Positions 37,135-45,284 are shown, numbered from the stretch's first letter. The stretch: 64,000 nucleotides of DNA from Arthrobacter_D sp015752045 (GCF_015752045.1 NZ_JADOUS010000006.1:1-64000); one strand, 5' to 3'. Numbers and translations: made by a program. The notes: a model not told the origin generated them from the sequence alone.

Positions 37135-37863
37135 CTAGCGCTGCTGGACGTTCGACTTGGCATCCTGCGCACTGCCCTTGACGTCGCTGGCGGCCTGCTG
37201 GCCCTCGCCCTTGACGTCGTCGACGGCGTGCTGGCCCTGGTCCTTGACGGTCTGCACCGAGTCGGCGGCAGATTCCTTGACGGACTGCATCGCCTCCTGG
37301 GCTGGCTCGCGGACTTCCTCGACAACATGCTTCGCTGCCTCGGTGACCTTCTCCTTCAGGGGTGCCACCTGCTCCTTGAGCTGTGCAGCGGCCTCCTGCT
37401 CCTTCTGGCTGGCAGGGATGAGCGAACCCAGCAGGAGCCCGGCGCCGAAGGCGATCAGGCCTGCGGCAAGCGGGTTGCCCGCTGCCTTGTTCGTCAGCTG
37501 CCCGGGTGCTCCCTGGACGGTCTGGCCGGCGTGCTGGAGCTTGTCCCGGGCGGAATCGGCGGCTGAGTGCGCGCTGCCGAGGCCGCTGTCGAAACCGCTA
37601 CCGGTCTTGTCCCGGGCGTGGCCGGCCCTGTCCTTGACGGAGCCGGTCACATCCTCGGCCTTGCCGAGCACGGAATCCCTGACGTCTTCGGCCTTGCCCA
37701 TGACGGTCTCCTTCACGTTGCTGAAGCTGTGCTTGACCTTGTCGGTCTGGCGCTGCGCGATGTTCGCGGGGTTCACCTTGTCGGCGATGGCGTCGACGTC
37801 CGTCCCCAACTCCAAGCGGGTGCGTTCGATATCTGCACGGATTTCATCTGGCGTCTGGCTCAT
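37135..37863 (-). CDS. DUF3618-family membrane-associated stress protein
   Basis: A 242-residue protein. Residues 1-40 are the DUF3618 segment (MSQTPDEIRADIERTRLELG). A long amphipathic, apolipoprotein/LEA-like helical stretch follows, one glycine-rich membrane segment (NPLAAGLIAFGAGLLLGSLIP, about residues 130-150) and a second charged repeat-rich tail. Its start overlaps the stop of the upstream Holin-X-like gene in an ATGA junction, so it is translated with it. Such proteins are associated with envelope stress; no enzymatic activity is expected. Confidence 0.85.
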   Translation of the reverse strand: MSQTPDEIRADIERTRLELGTDVDAIADKVNPANIAQRQTDKVKHSFSNVKETVMGKAEDVRDSVLGKAEDVTGSVKDRAGHARDKTGSGFDSGLGSAHSAADSARDKLQHAGQTVQGAPGQLTNKAAGNPLAAGLIAFGAGLLLGSLIPASQKEQEAAAQLKEQVAPLKEKVTEAAKHVVEEVREPAQEAMQSVKESAADSVQTVKDQGQHAVDDVKGEGQQAASDVKGSAQDAKSNVQQR

Positions 37864-38312
37864 CGTGTCTGCTCACCTGGTTTCAGTGTCGGCGGGATCT
37901 CTTGGAGGGTCTCCGCCGTCTGGGGAAGACCCTTGACCTGCTGCATTTCCTTCTTGCCCTTGGACGCCAGCACCGCGGCGATGATGCCCCAGATGACGGC
38001 CACGATGACGGCTGCCCACCCGAGGGGCATGAACGCACCCAGTCCCCACATGAGGGCCAGTGACAGGAACAGGAGGACGAAATGGCCACCGACGGCTGCG
38101 CCGGCGTACATGCCTGCGCCCTTGCCGGCCTTCTTCGCCGACTCGGTGGCCTCGGCCTTCGCCAGGGCCACTTCCTGGCGCATCAGCTTGGAGAGGTCCT
38201 TCGTCACCTCCCCGAGCAGTTCTCCGACCGACGAGCCGGCGGAGCGCTGCTCGGCCTCCGTCGGCAGGGGTGCGGCGGCCTGGTGGGCGCCGCTGGTGTA
38301 TGCCTCACTCAT
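37860..38312 (-). CDS. Actinobacterial Holin-X-like membrane protein (phage_holin_3_6 family)
   Basis: A 150-residue protein with a cytoplasmic helical region (SSVGELLGEVTKDLSKLMRQEVALAKAE, opening part) and two hydrophobic segments at about residues 78-120. This matches the family named putative actinobacterial Holin-X, but no other phage gene is near, so a lysis role is unlikely. It is the middle gene of a three-gene operon: it overlaps the downstream gene by four bases and the upstream gene by one base (TGATG). Confidence 0.85.
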   Translation of the reverse strand: MSEAYTSGAHQAAAPLPTEAEQRSAGSSVGELLGEVTKDLSKLMRQEVALAKAEATESAKKAGKGAGMYAGAAVGGHFVLLFLSLALMWGLGAFMPLGWAAVIVAVIWGIIAAVLASKGKKEMQQVKGLPQTAETLQEIPPTLKPGEQTR

Positions 38313-39199
38313 CAGCGAAGACCCCCGTCATTCGGCCGGGTGCCCACGGGAGGGGTGCCGGGCGCGATCGTGGGGTAGTCGTCCGTCGGGTCGACGAAGG
38401 CGGGGTTGGAGCCTGCGACGTGCTGTCCGCGGGTCGTCTCGCCGAAGCCCGCGGAGGCGGGGGTGCCACTGTAGGCATCGGAGCCGACCTCGGTGTACCC
38501 GGAGTACCGACCCGTCGGGGTCGTGCCGGTCGAGGAGAGGTCCTGGCCGCGACCGGAGGTGCCGGACGAGTCGTTGTTGCCCTTGGCCCCGCGGCTCAGG
38601 CGGCCGACGACGAGGCCGGTGGCCGCCGCGATGGCGAGGAAGGTCCCCGGCTTGCGACGCGCGAATGCCTTGACGTCCTCGAGGATGTCGGTGGCGTCGC
38701 GGCCCTCGAGCCAGCTCGCTGCCGATCCGGTGCGCTGGGAGGCCTGCTCGACGAGGCCCGAAACGAACTGGTTGTCCGACTTGTCGGCCATCGAACGCAG
38801 TTCGTCGGAGACGCCGCGGATGCCTTCGGTGATCTTCTGCTGCTGCGTACCGGCCTGGCTCTTGACCTCGGAGGTCACCGTGCCGAAGAGGTCCTTCGCG
38901 TGCGAGCCGACCTCGGCCGCGACGTTCTTCGCTTCAGCGGCTGCCGTGCCGGCAACGTCCTTCGCGTCGGCTGCTGCGGTGCCGGCGACGTTCTTCGCCG
39001 CTTCCTTGCCGTCCTGGCCGACCTTCTTGGCCTGGTCCTTGGCCGCGGACTTCTTGGAGTCACCGGAACCGGTGGTGCCGCCGGTGCCGCCGGAGAATTC
39101 CGTGGTGCCGAGCTCGTGGGTGCTGAGGTCCGCCGTGGACGACTCAGGCCCGGTGGTGGAGGGAACCAGGGGATCCTGCGGCCAATTCTGCGTAGTCAT
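38312..39199 (-). CDS. LEA/apolipoprotein-like stress protein of unknown function
   Basis: A 295-residue Ala/Gly/Thr/Asp-rich protein. Residues 45-110 form amphipathic repeats (AKNVAGTAAADAKDVAGTAA, part) like LEA or apolipoprotein helices. Residues about 115-205 contain a conserved-looking helix region (GIRGVSDELRSMADKSDN, part) and a short hydrophobic patch (FLAIAAATGLVVGRLSRG). The C-terminus is disordered and rich in Gly/Ser/Thr. It leads the operon 38312-37135. Upstream lie a 34-bp perfect palindrome and copies of the AAGYA(T/G)(A/G)CTTA motif. Confidence 0.8.
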   Translation of the reverse strand: MTTQNWPQDPLVPSTTGPESSTADLSTHELGTTEFSGGTGGTTGSGDSKKSAAKDQAKKVGQDGKEAAKNVAGTAAADAKDVAGTAAAEAKNVAAEVGSHAKDLFGTVTSEVKSQAGTQQQKITEGIRGVSDELRSMADKSDNQFVSGLVEQASQRTGSAASWLEGRDATDILEDVKAFARRKPGTFLAIAAATGLVVGRLSRGAKGNNDSSGTSGRGQDLSSTGTTPTGRYSGYTEVGSDAYSGTPASAGFGETTRGQHVAGSNPAFVDPTDDYPTIAPGTPPVGTRPNDGGLR

Positions 39200-39284
39200 G
39201 GTTGTTCCTAACGTTGATATTGCCGTTAAAGCGGATGCTCCATCGTGTTCTCGATGCGATGGTCCGGCAGTTCGTGCTGGACTT

Positions 39285-39318
39285 GTCCCTGAAGCTAAGC
39301 ATGCTTAGCTTCAGGGAC
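39285..39318 (-). promoter_or_regulatory. Perfect 34-bp palindrome containing AAGCATGCTTA
   Basis: The two 17-base halves, GTCCCTGAAGCTAAGCA and its reverse complement, meet with no spacer. The centre is the 11-mer AAGCATGCTTA (39297-39307). It lies 86 bp upstream of the operon start at 39199. No T-run follows, so it looks more like an operator than a terminator. Further copies at 39353-39363 (AAGTAGACTTA, followed by GTACCT). Confidence 0.55.
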
Positions 39319-39352
39319 GCAAGCTCTTTCTACAGAAACCGCAAGATACAAC

Positions 39353-39369
39353 AAGTAGACTTAGTACCT
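39353..39369. promoter_or_regulatory. AAGTAGACTTA site with shared GTACCT tail
   Basis: AAGTAGACTTAGTACCT: the 11-mer ACTTAGTACCT is shared exactly with 36795-36805, and AAGTAGAC with 35648-35655. Located in the 456-bp spacer between divergent stress genes; bases 39370-39590 show no gene. Confidence 0.45.
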
Positions 39370-39590
39370 TACGCAGACCGCGGGCGCGCCGCCAGTGTCG
39401 ACACGGGAAGACCTGCCGCGACGGCCCGACGACGAGCGCTCCCTCGCCCCCGGCCACCCACCCCGGGCGGGGTCCGCGGGACCATCGAGTTCCCGAACAC
39501 CGCCAGGATCGGCGGGTGCCCGTGGGTGCCGGCCGGGCCGGCGTCGTCGTACGGCGGTGTGTGCCGCTGATGCATCACCCCCACTGAAGC

Positions 39591-39602
39591 AAAGTATGCT
39601 TA
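39591..39602 (+). promoter_or_regulatory. AAGTATGCTTA site upstream of the redox-enzyme gene
   Basis: AAGTATGCTTA at 39592-39602 (reverse complement TAAGCATACTT) lies 54 bp before the ATG at 39656, at a distance suited to overlap a promoter. Confidence 0.45.
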
Positions 39603-39655
39603 CTATTACCGGCCCCGGCCCAGCGGGGCGTGTCTGCCCCTAGAAGAGGTCCTTG

Positions 39656-40687
39656 ATGAAGCAGCCCTCCCCGCGCGGAGAACTCAGCGCCCTCGTCCTG
39701 TCCGTGATCGCCGGGTCCTCGGAATCCGCGCAGGATTCCCTCGTCCGGCTCGACGCGCTCGCCGCGGAGGCGATCGCCCGGACGCCGGACATCCTGCAGG
39801 ACGACGACCTCCAGCTCGCGCTCTTCTGCCTGTACGAACTGCATTACAGCGGAATCGACGGGGCGGGTGACGACTGGGAGTGGGATCCGGATCTCCTGCG
39901 GGTCCGGCACCGCATCGAGGCCGCCTTCGAGCGGAGGGTCCGCGACGAGACCGTCGTCGGAGCCTCCCCCGAGCCCACGAGTGAAGCGGTCTGCGCGGAG
40001 CTCTTCCGGATGACCGGCGAGGACGGCGGGCCCAGCATGTCCCGGTTCGTGGCGAAGTCCGCCACGGATGAGCAGCTGAGGGAGTTCCTCGTGCACAAGT
40101 CCGTCAACCAGCTGCGGGAAGCCGATTCGCACACCTTTGCGATCCCGCGACTGACCGGCCGCTCGAAGGCCGCGATGGTGGAGATCCAGGCGGATGAATA
40201 CGGCAACGGACTGCCGACGCGGATGCACTCCGCCCTCTACGCCCGGACGATGCGCGAACTCGGCATGGACGACACCTACGGGGGGTACCTCGACGCCGTG
40301 CCGGCGATCACGCTGGCCGTCAACAACCTGATGTCGCTGTTCGGACTCCACCGTCGCCTCCGGGGTGCGATCGTGGGCCACCTCGCCGCCTACGAGATGA
40401 CCTCCTCCCAGCCCAACCGCCTGTACTCCCGGGGCTTCAAGCGCCACGGGTACGGCCCGGATGTCACGGAATACTTCGACGAGCACGTCGAGGCCGACGC
40501 CGTCCACGAGCAGATCGCCGGGCGGGACATGGCCGGCGGCCTCGTCGAGTCCCACCCCCGCCTGCTCGAGGACGTGCTCTTCGGGGCTGCCGCCGGTCTG
40601 GCGATCGATACCCTCATGACGGTGCACATCATGGAGGCCTGGAAATCCGGGCGGTCCTCGCTGCGTGCCTCGGAGGTGGCCGCCTGA
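39656..40687 (+). CDS. Iron-containing redox enzyme family protein (haem-oxygenase-like di-iron fold)
   Basis: A 343-residue, mostly helical protein of the iron-containing redox enzyme (HDO/TenA-like) family. Candidate metal ligands lie in LFCLYELHYSG (Glu and His, residues 58-63), VEIQADEYGNG (Glu, Asp, Glu), MTSSQPNRLYSRG and FDEHVEADAVHEQ (His and Glu residues). Members oxidise small molecules using a di-iron centre; the substrate here is unknown. The ATG at 39656 follows AGAGG. The next gene, a CDGSH Fe-S protein, is coupled by a TGATG junction, suggesting an electron partner. Confidence 0.85.
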   Translation: MKQPSPRGELSALVLSVIAGSSESAQDSLVRLDALAAEAIARTPDILQDDDLQLALFCLYELHYSGIDGAGDDWEWDPDLLRVRHRIEAAFERRVRDETVVGASPEPTSEAVCAELFRMTGEDGGPSMSRFVAKSATDEQLREFLVHKSVNQLREADSHTFAIPRLTGRSKAAMVEIQADEYGNGLPTRMHSALYARTMRELGMDDTYGGYLDAVPAITLAVNNLMSLFGLHRRLRGAIVGHLAAYEMTSSQPNRLYSRGFKRHGYGPDVTEYFDEHVEADAVHEQIAGRDMAGGLVESHPRLLEDVLFGAAAGLAIDTLMTVHIMEAWKSGRSSLRASEVAA

Positions 40688-40947
40688 TGGACGCGGACAG
40701 CGTCCCGGATGCCCCGGACGCCCAGGGTGACCACCCGCTGAACTCCGGTACCGCTGCGCCCGTGTCCGTCGTCGCGTGCCCGAACGGGCCGCTGCTCGTC
40801 CGGGGCGACTTCACGCTTCTCGGCGCGGACGGGGAGGAGCTGCCCCGGACGCGGCGCACCGTGGCGCTCTGCCGGTGCGGCGCCTCCGTGATCAAGCCGT
40901 ACTGCGACGGCTCCCACAAGCTGACGGGCTTCCGCTCCGAGCCCTGA
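40687..40947 (+). CDS. CDGSH iron-sulfur domain protein
   Basis: An 86-residue protein. The [2Fe-2S] motif is LCRCGASVIKPYCDGSH, with ligands C62, C64, C73 and H77, the classic mitoNEET-like 3Cys-1His set. An N-terminal DUF2892-free extension of about 25 residues is polar. The start overlaps the previous stop by one base. It likely carries electrons or clusters for the di-iron enzyme (inference from coupling). Confidence 0.92.
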   Translation: MDADSVPDAPDAQGDHPLNSGTAAPVSVVACPNGPLLVRGDFTLLGADGEELPRTRRTVALCRCGASVIKPYCDGSHKLTGFRSEP

Positions 40948-41145
40948 CGTGCGCCGACCCCGCTCGCCCCTGCTGGTGGTCGCGGGCGGTCACCCGTGAG
41001 CGGCGCCGTCGGCCCTGGCGACTCGGACCGTCTGCGCAGCTCCCGCCGGGACCCGACCGCGCACATGGAATTTCTCTGATCGAAATCCTGCCGAAACTGC
41101 CGCCCCGTAGCGTTGGAGAGCACACCACTTCCACGGGAGGCTGCC

Positions 41146-41517
41146 GTGCCGACGTTGAGGGTCAGACAGGTCCCCTGGAGCAACCCCGTGGGTCGGGGTC
41201 TGCGGGAGGCGCTACGCGCGGAGACCGACCGCGGCCGGCCGGCCTCCGCCGCGGGGACGGAGGACGACGGCGTGGACGTGGTGGTCTTCCTGATCGTCTA
41301 CGAACTGGCCACCGGACAGCCGGTCGGCTGCGGCGGACTGCACCTGCGTGCCGACGGGAACGCCGACGTCGCCCACCTCTACGTGCTGCCGTACGCCCGG
41401 TGGTCGGGGGTGTCCTCCGCCATCACGAAGGAGCTGGCCTCCTGGGCGCAGGCGCACGGCCTCGCGGTCGTCGGTCCGGACGGTGCCCTCGCGCGGACGG
41501 CCGCACTGCGCCTGTAG
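41146..41517 (+). CDS. GNAT-like acetyltransferase (small)
   Basis: A 123-residue protein with the GNAT pattern: a strand VVVFLIVYELATGQPVGCGGLHL, then AHLYVLPYARWSGVSSAITKELASWAQAHG, where the usual RGxG acyl-CoA loop is weak (ARWSGVSS). The degenerate loop makes activity uncertain. The GTG at 41146 was chosen because GGGAGG precedes it by five bases; a TTG at 41113 would add 11 residues. A strong hairpin follows. Confidence 0.6.
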   Translation: MPTLRVRQVPWSNPVGRGLREALRAETDRGRPASAAGTEDDGVDVVVFLIVYELATGQPVGCGGLHLRADGNADVAHLYVLPYARWSGVSSAITKELASWAQAHGLAVVGPDGALARTAALRL

Positions 41518-41614
41518 CCGCGATCACCACGCCTGTCTGTGGAGGGAACCACGGGCCGGCGCCTCCGTGTCCTCGTGGAAGCACCTCTGTCCTGGTGGCA
41601 CGGGGACGGCGGCA

Positions 41615-41653
41615 CCGAGGGAGTGGGCTCCGTTGCGGGGCCCACTCCCTCGG
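41615..41653. terminator. Bidirectional hairpin between convergent genes
   Basis: CCGAGGGAGTGGGC and GCCCACTCCCTCGG form a perfect 14-bp stem with an 11-base loop, between the GNAT stop (41517) and the ammonium transporter stop (41700). Confidence 0.7.
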
Positions 41654-41699
41654 CATTCCGCGTCGTGCGCCGGCCATGTGCGATGACCGTGTGCGACGA

Positions 41700-42986
41700 C
41701 TACTTGCGTGGGGCGCCCAGATCCACGGGATCCTCATCCGTCAGGTAGGCGAACTCGGAGTGCGCGGCGAGGTCGATGCCGCGCAGTTCGTCTGCCTCCT
41801 CGATCCGCAGCCCGATGGTGCGCTGCAGGACCTGGGCGATCATCCAGGTGACGACGAAGGAGTAGGCCAGCACCGCGACGGTCGCCAGCGCCTGGACGCC
41901 CAGCAGCTCGAAGCCGCCGCCGTAGAACAGGCCCGAGACGCCGTTGGGGGCATCCGCCGTCGCGAACAGGCCGATCAGCAGCGTCCCGAGGACGCCACCG
42001 ACGAGGTGCACGCCGACGACGTCGAGCGAATCGTCGAATCCCAGGCGGAACTTCAGTTCGATTGCGAGGGAGCAGACCGCGCCGGCGATCGCACCGATGG
42101 CGAGGGCGCCCATGGGGCTGACCGCGCCGCAGGCGGGAGTGATGGCGACCAGCGCGGAGACCAGGCCCGAAGCGGCGCCCATGCTGGTCGCGGCGCCGTT
42201 GCGGAGCCGCTCGACGGCGGCCCAGGCCAGCAGGCCCGCGGACGCGGCGACGGCGGTGTTGAGGAAGACCACCGACGCGGACTGTCCCGCGGAGAGCGCG
42301 GAGCCCGCATTGAAGCCGAACCACCCGACCCACAGCAGGCCGGCGCCCACGAGGACGAGCGGGCGGCTGTGCGGCCTGGCGTGGTCCACCTTCGGCCAGC
42401 CGTGGCTGCGGCCGAGGACCATCGACAGGGCGAGGGCGGCGATCCCGGCGTTCATGTGGACGGCGAGGCCACCGGCGAAGTCGATCGCGCCGAGGTTGTT
42501 CGCGATCCAACCGCCCACCACCGAGCCGTCCTCGGAGCTGAAGGCGAAGACCCAGTGGGCGATCGGGAAGTACACCAGCGTGGCCCAGGTGCCTGCGAAG
42601 ATCATCCAGGCGCCGAACTTCATGCGGCCGGCCGCCGCGCCGGCGACCAGCGCCGTCGTCACGCAGGCGAAGAACAGCTGGAAGGCCGCGAACAGGATCG
42701 GGGGGATGGGCGCGGAGGGGTCCTCGGCCAGCAGCTGGCCCAGCCCGGCGTATTCCGTGACGTCCCCGATGAGGCCCAGTCCGCCGATCGAGTTGCCGAA
42801 GGCCATCGAGTAGCCGAACAGGGCCCACAGCACGGCGACGAGGCTCGCCCCGCCGAAGCACATCATCATCATGTTGAGGATGCGGCGGGACCCCACCATT
42901 CCTCCGTAGAACAGGGCCAGGGCCGGGATCATCAGGCAGACGAGCGCGGTGCTGGCGAGAATCCAAGCGACGTTTCCAGAATCCAT
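41700..42986 (-). CDS. amt: Ammonium transporter
   Basis: A 428-residue membrane protein with about eleven hydrophobic segments. Family signatures: PALALFYGGMVGSRRILNMMM, the pore histidine in AVHMNAGIAAL, the second twin-His in VVGVHLVGGVLGTLL and FNAGSALSAGQ. It conducts ammonium/ammonia. The start at 42986 is supported by AAAGGAC. No glnK or glnB follows; regulation is probably by promoter, and about 170 bp of upstream sequence contain GTAAC-type words that could be GlnR half-sites (weak). Confidence 0.95.
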   Translation of the reverse strand: MDSGNVAWILASTALVCLMIPALALFYGGMVGSRRILNMMMMCFGGASLVAVLWALFGYSMAFGNSIGGLGLIGDVTEYAGLGQLLAEDPSAPIPPILFAAFQLFFACVTTALVAGAAAGRMKFGAWMIFAGTWATLVYFPIAHWVFAFSSEDGSVVGGWIANNLGAIDFAGGLAVHMNAGIAALALSMVLGRSHGWPKVDHARPHSRPLVLVGAGLLWVGWFGFNAGSALSAGQSASVVFLNTAVAASAGLLAWAAVERLRNGAATSMGAASGLVSALVAITPACGAVSPMGALAIGAIAGAVCSLAIELKFRLGFDDSLDVVGVHLVGGVLGTLLIGLFATADAPNGVSGLFYGGGFELLGVQALATVAVLAYSFVVTWMIAQVLQRTIGLRIEEADELRGIDLAAHSEFAYLTDEDPVDLGAPRK

Positions 42987-43158
42987 GGGGAGTCCTTTCC
43001 GTGACAGCGCCTGGGCGTGCCGGACGGGACTGGGCCCGGCATCACACTGCGGGTGCATACGGAACCGGGACGGCACGCCGCGCTGAGCAATGGTAGGCAG
43101 CGCCAGGTTTCAGCCTCGGGCGGGTCCCATTAACTCTGGGTTACGCCGAGTCCCACCC

Positions 43159-43473
43159 CTAGCCGCCGGCCACGGACTGCATGATCATGACCGTGGCACC
43201 CGCGGGAACGGCTGTGGCCAGGCCGTCCAGGCGGCGCACGTCCTCGCCGTCGACGTAGATGTTCACGTAGCGCCTCAACGCCCCGGTCTCCTCGCGGATC
43301 CGCTGGTCGAGCAGGGGGCGTCCCTCGCCCAGTCCGTCGAGCAGCGAGGCCACGTCGCCGTCGTCGGCCACGCTCATGCGGACCGCGCTGCGCCCGTCCA
43401 CGTACTGGCGCAGGGGCGTGGGGATCAGGACGATCACCGAGGGCATCGGGGATGTCGCGGGCATGGTGGCCAC
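43159..43473 (-). CDS. MoaD/ThiS-like ubiquitin-fold protein
   Basis: A 104-residue protein with a beta-grasp core and a C-terminal diglycine (MIMQSVAGG), as in sulfur-carrier or ubiquitin-like proteins that are activated by an E1-like enzyme. The core includes VIVLIPTPLRQYVDG, RYVNIYVDGEDVRRLDGLAT and PAGATVMIM. No moaE, moeB or thiG is near. Starts possible at GTG 43473 or ATG 43464. It follows the BNR propeller gene by three bases and is probably co-translated. Confidence 0.75.
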   Translation of the reverse strand: MATMPATSPMPSVIVLIPTPLRQYVDGRSAVRMSVADDGDVASLLDGLGEGRPLLDQRIREETGALRRYVNIYVDGEDVRRLDGLATAVPAGATVMIMQSVAGG

Positions 43474-43476
43474 CGC

Positions 43477-44571
43477 TCAGGCGGGCAGGACCGCGGCACG
43501 GACGGAGAGCACGTCCGGCAGGTGGCTCGCCACTTCCTGGAAGGTGCGTCCCTCGTCCGCGCTCGCATAGACGAACCCGCCGCGCGTCCCGAAGTAGACC
43601 CCGGGGACCTCGGCCGTGTCGACGCACGCGGCATCGCGCAGCACCGCGTTGTACTCGGCCTCCGGCAGTCCGGCGCCGCTGCCCTCCCACGTGGCCCCGC
43701 CGTCGTCCGTCCGGTGCACCTGGAGACGCCCCTCGGGCGGGATGCGCTCGCCGTCGGCCTTGAGGGGGATCACCCACGCCGTGCCGCTGCGGTGCGGGTG
43801 CGTGAGCATGACGAAGCCGAAGTCGGCCGGAAGGCCCTCGGCGATGGACTGCCAGGAATCACCGCGGTCGCTGCTCGCATAGACGCCGTGGTGGTTCTGG
43901 GCGAACAGGCGGTCGGGGTCGACGGCGTCGCGGGCCACCTTGTGAACGCACTGGCCGAACTCCGGATCGGGATCCGGCATGAAATACGCGCTGATGCCCT
44001 TGTTGCGTGGTTCCCAGGACGCTCCGCCGTCGTCGGAGCGATAGACGCCGCCCGTGCTCATCGCGACGTGGAGCGTGTCGTCGGCGGGGCTCGGAAGAAC
44101 GGTGTGGGCGGCTGCGCCCCCGAAGCCCGCACCCCATTCGCTGCGGTGCGGGTGGTCCCAGAGGCCGCGGTTCAGGGTGAACGTCTCACCGTGGTCGGTG
44201 GATTTCCACACGGAGATCGGTTGGCAGCCGGCCCAGACCACGCCGGGGCGGTCCTCCGCGTCCGGCTGGATCTGCCAGATCCGCTCGAGGGCGGCGCCGT
44301 CGTCGGCCCCGAACCGGATCCCGCCCTCCTGGGGTTCCGCCCAGGTCTCGCCGAGGTCGTCGGAGTGGGCGATGCACGGGCCGAAGTGCCACGACATCCG
44401 CCCCGCGAACAGGCGGGTACGTCCGCCCCGGGTGTCGATCCCGACGCTCGGTATCTCCTCCATCAGGAATTTCGGTCCGGAGAGTGTCCACTCCCGCCGG
44501 TCGATGCTCGACGCGAGCCACAGCCCTTTCTTGGTGCCGATGGCAAGGAGCGTTGTTCCTGGTGCTGGCAT
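43477..44571 (-). CDS. BNR/exo-alpha-sialidase-like beta-propeller protein
   Basis: A 364-residue protein made of repeated BNR (Asp-box) units: SDDLGETWAEP, STDHGETFTLN, SDDGGASWEP, SSDRGDSWQSI, TDDGGATWEG and SADEGRTFQEV. Six Asp-box blades suggest a full propeller. No signal peptide is seen, so it is probably cytoplasmic, unusual for a sialidase; catalytic arginines cannot be confirmed. GGGGGA upstream supports the ATG at 44571. It precedes the MoaD-like gene. This pair recurs in actinobacteria and its role is unknown. Confidence 0.8.
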   Translation of the reverse strand: MPAPGTTLLAIGTKKGLWLASSIDRREWTLSGPKFLMEEIPSVGIDTRGGRTRLFAGRMSWHFGPCIAHSDDLGETWAEPQEGGIRFGADDGAALERIWQIQPDAEDRPGVVWAGCQPISVWKSTDHGETFTLNRGLWDHPHRSEWGAGFGGAAAHTVLPSPADDTLHVAMSTGGVYRSDDGGASWEPRNKGISAYFMPDPDPEFGQCVHKVARDAVDPDRLFAQNHHGVYASSDRGDSWQSIAEGLPADFGFVMLTHPHRSGTAWVIPLKADGERIPPEGRLQVHRTDDGGATWEGSGAGLPEAEYNAVLRDAACVDTAEVPGVYFGTRGGFVYASADEGRTFQEVASHLPDVLSVRAAVLPA

Positions 44572-44724
44572 GTGTTCCCCCGTGCATGGGAGCGGCCGAG
44601 AAACCGCGCGTGTGATGCATGTCACTTGGGACCCTGCCACCGGCCACTCGTTTTGTACAGGGCCGGCTACCCCCTTTTGTCCGAATTCGGAGAATGGACC
44701 CGGGCGCTGTGCCAGAGTGGATTG

Positions 44725-45216
44725 ATGCGGTCGCTGGGGAGCGGATATCACGTTCACCTGGAGGCACCGTTGCGTCAGATCGACCTCGGGAACCCCGCGC
44801 CGTCGCGGCTGTGTCCCGGTCCTAGGCATGCACCCCGCGCGCGTCGGCACTGCGTGGGCAAGCACTGCGTCGAAGTGCGCGACGGGTTGCTCGTTCTCTG
44901 GTGGGCACGCGGTTCGGTACTGAGCCTCGCGGACGTCCTGGCCGCTTACGAGGGGGTCCGCGGACTGTCGGACGGCTACGTCCTGCCGCTCGTCGTCCAT
45001 CTGCAGGGTCTGGGCGGGATCGCGCCGGCCGGCCGGATGGTCATCCTCGAGGGGTCCCTGACCTCATGCATCGCCTTCGTCGGCACGGGGCCCGTGGACC
45101 AGGTCATCGCGGCTTTCCTCGCGCATGCGCGGTCGGAGACGCGCTATTTCGAGAGCGCCTCCGACGCAGAGGCCTGGGCTCACGGCATATCGCCCGGGAC
45201 GTCGATGTCGCCGTGA
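44725..45216 (+). CDS. SpoIIAA-like / STAS-SEC14-type protein (second copy)
   Basis: A 163-residue protein with a 45-residue basic N-terminal extension and a SpoIIAA-like domain: VRDGLLVLWWARG, then LVVHLQGLGG near the middle, then FVGTGPVDQVIAAFLAHARSETRYF near the C-terminus, matching the FFLGVNSPPCPTRFF block of the protein at 621-1022. The start (ATG 44725, with an in-frame TTG just before) is uncertain; the true start may be the internal GTG 44877. It diverges from the BNR gene. Confidence 0.65.
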   Translation: MRSLGSGYHVHLEAPLRQIDLGNPAPSRLCPGPRHAPRARRHCVGKHCVEVRDGLLVLWWARGSVLSLADVLAAYEGVRGLSDGYVLPLVVHLQGLGGIAPAGRMVILEGSLTSCIAFVGTGPVDQVIAAFLAHARSETRYFESASDAEAWAHGISPGTSMSP

Positions 45217-45284
45217 ATCACCCTGTTCTCCGGCACCCGGGAAAAGGCGGGCAGTCCGCCGCCCGGGACCGGGTGGAAAGTGTG

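Noticed and set aside
37860..38312. Prophage lysis gene
   Set aside because: The holin name reflects a family label only; no phage genes, att sites or integrase are nearby.
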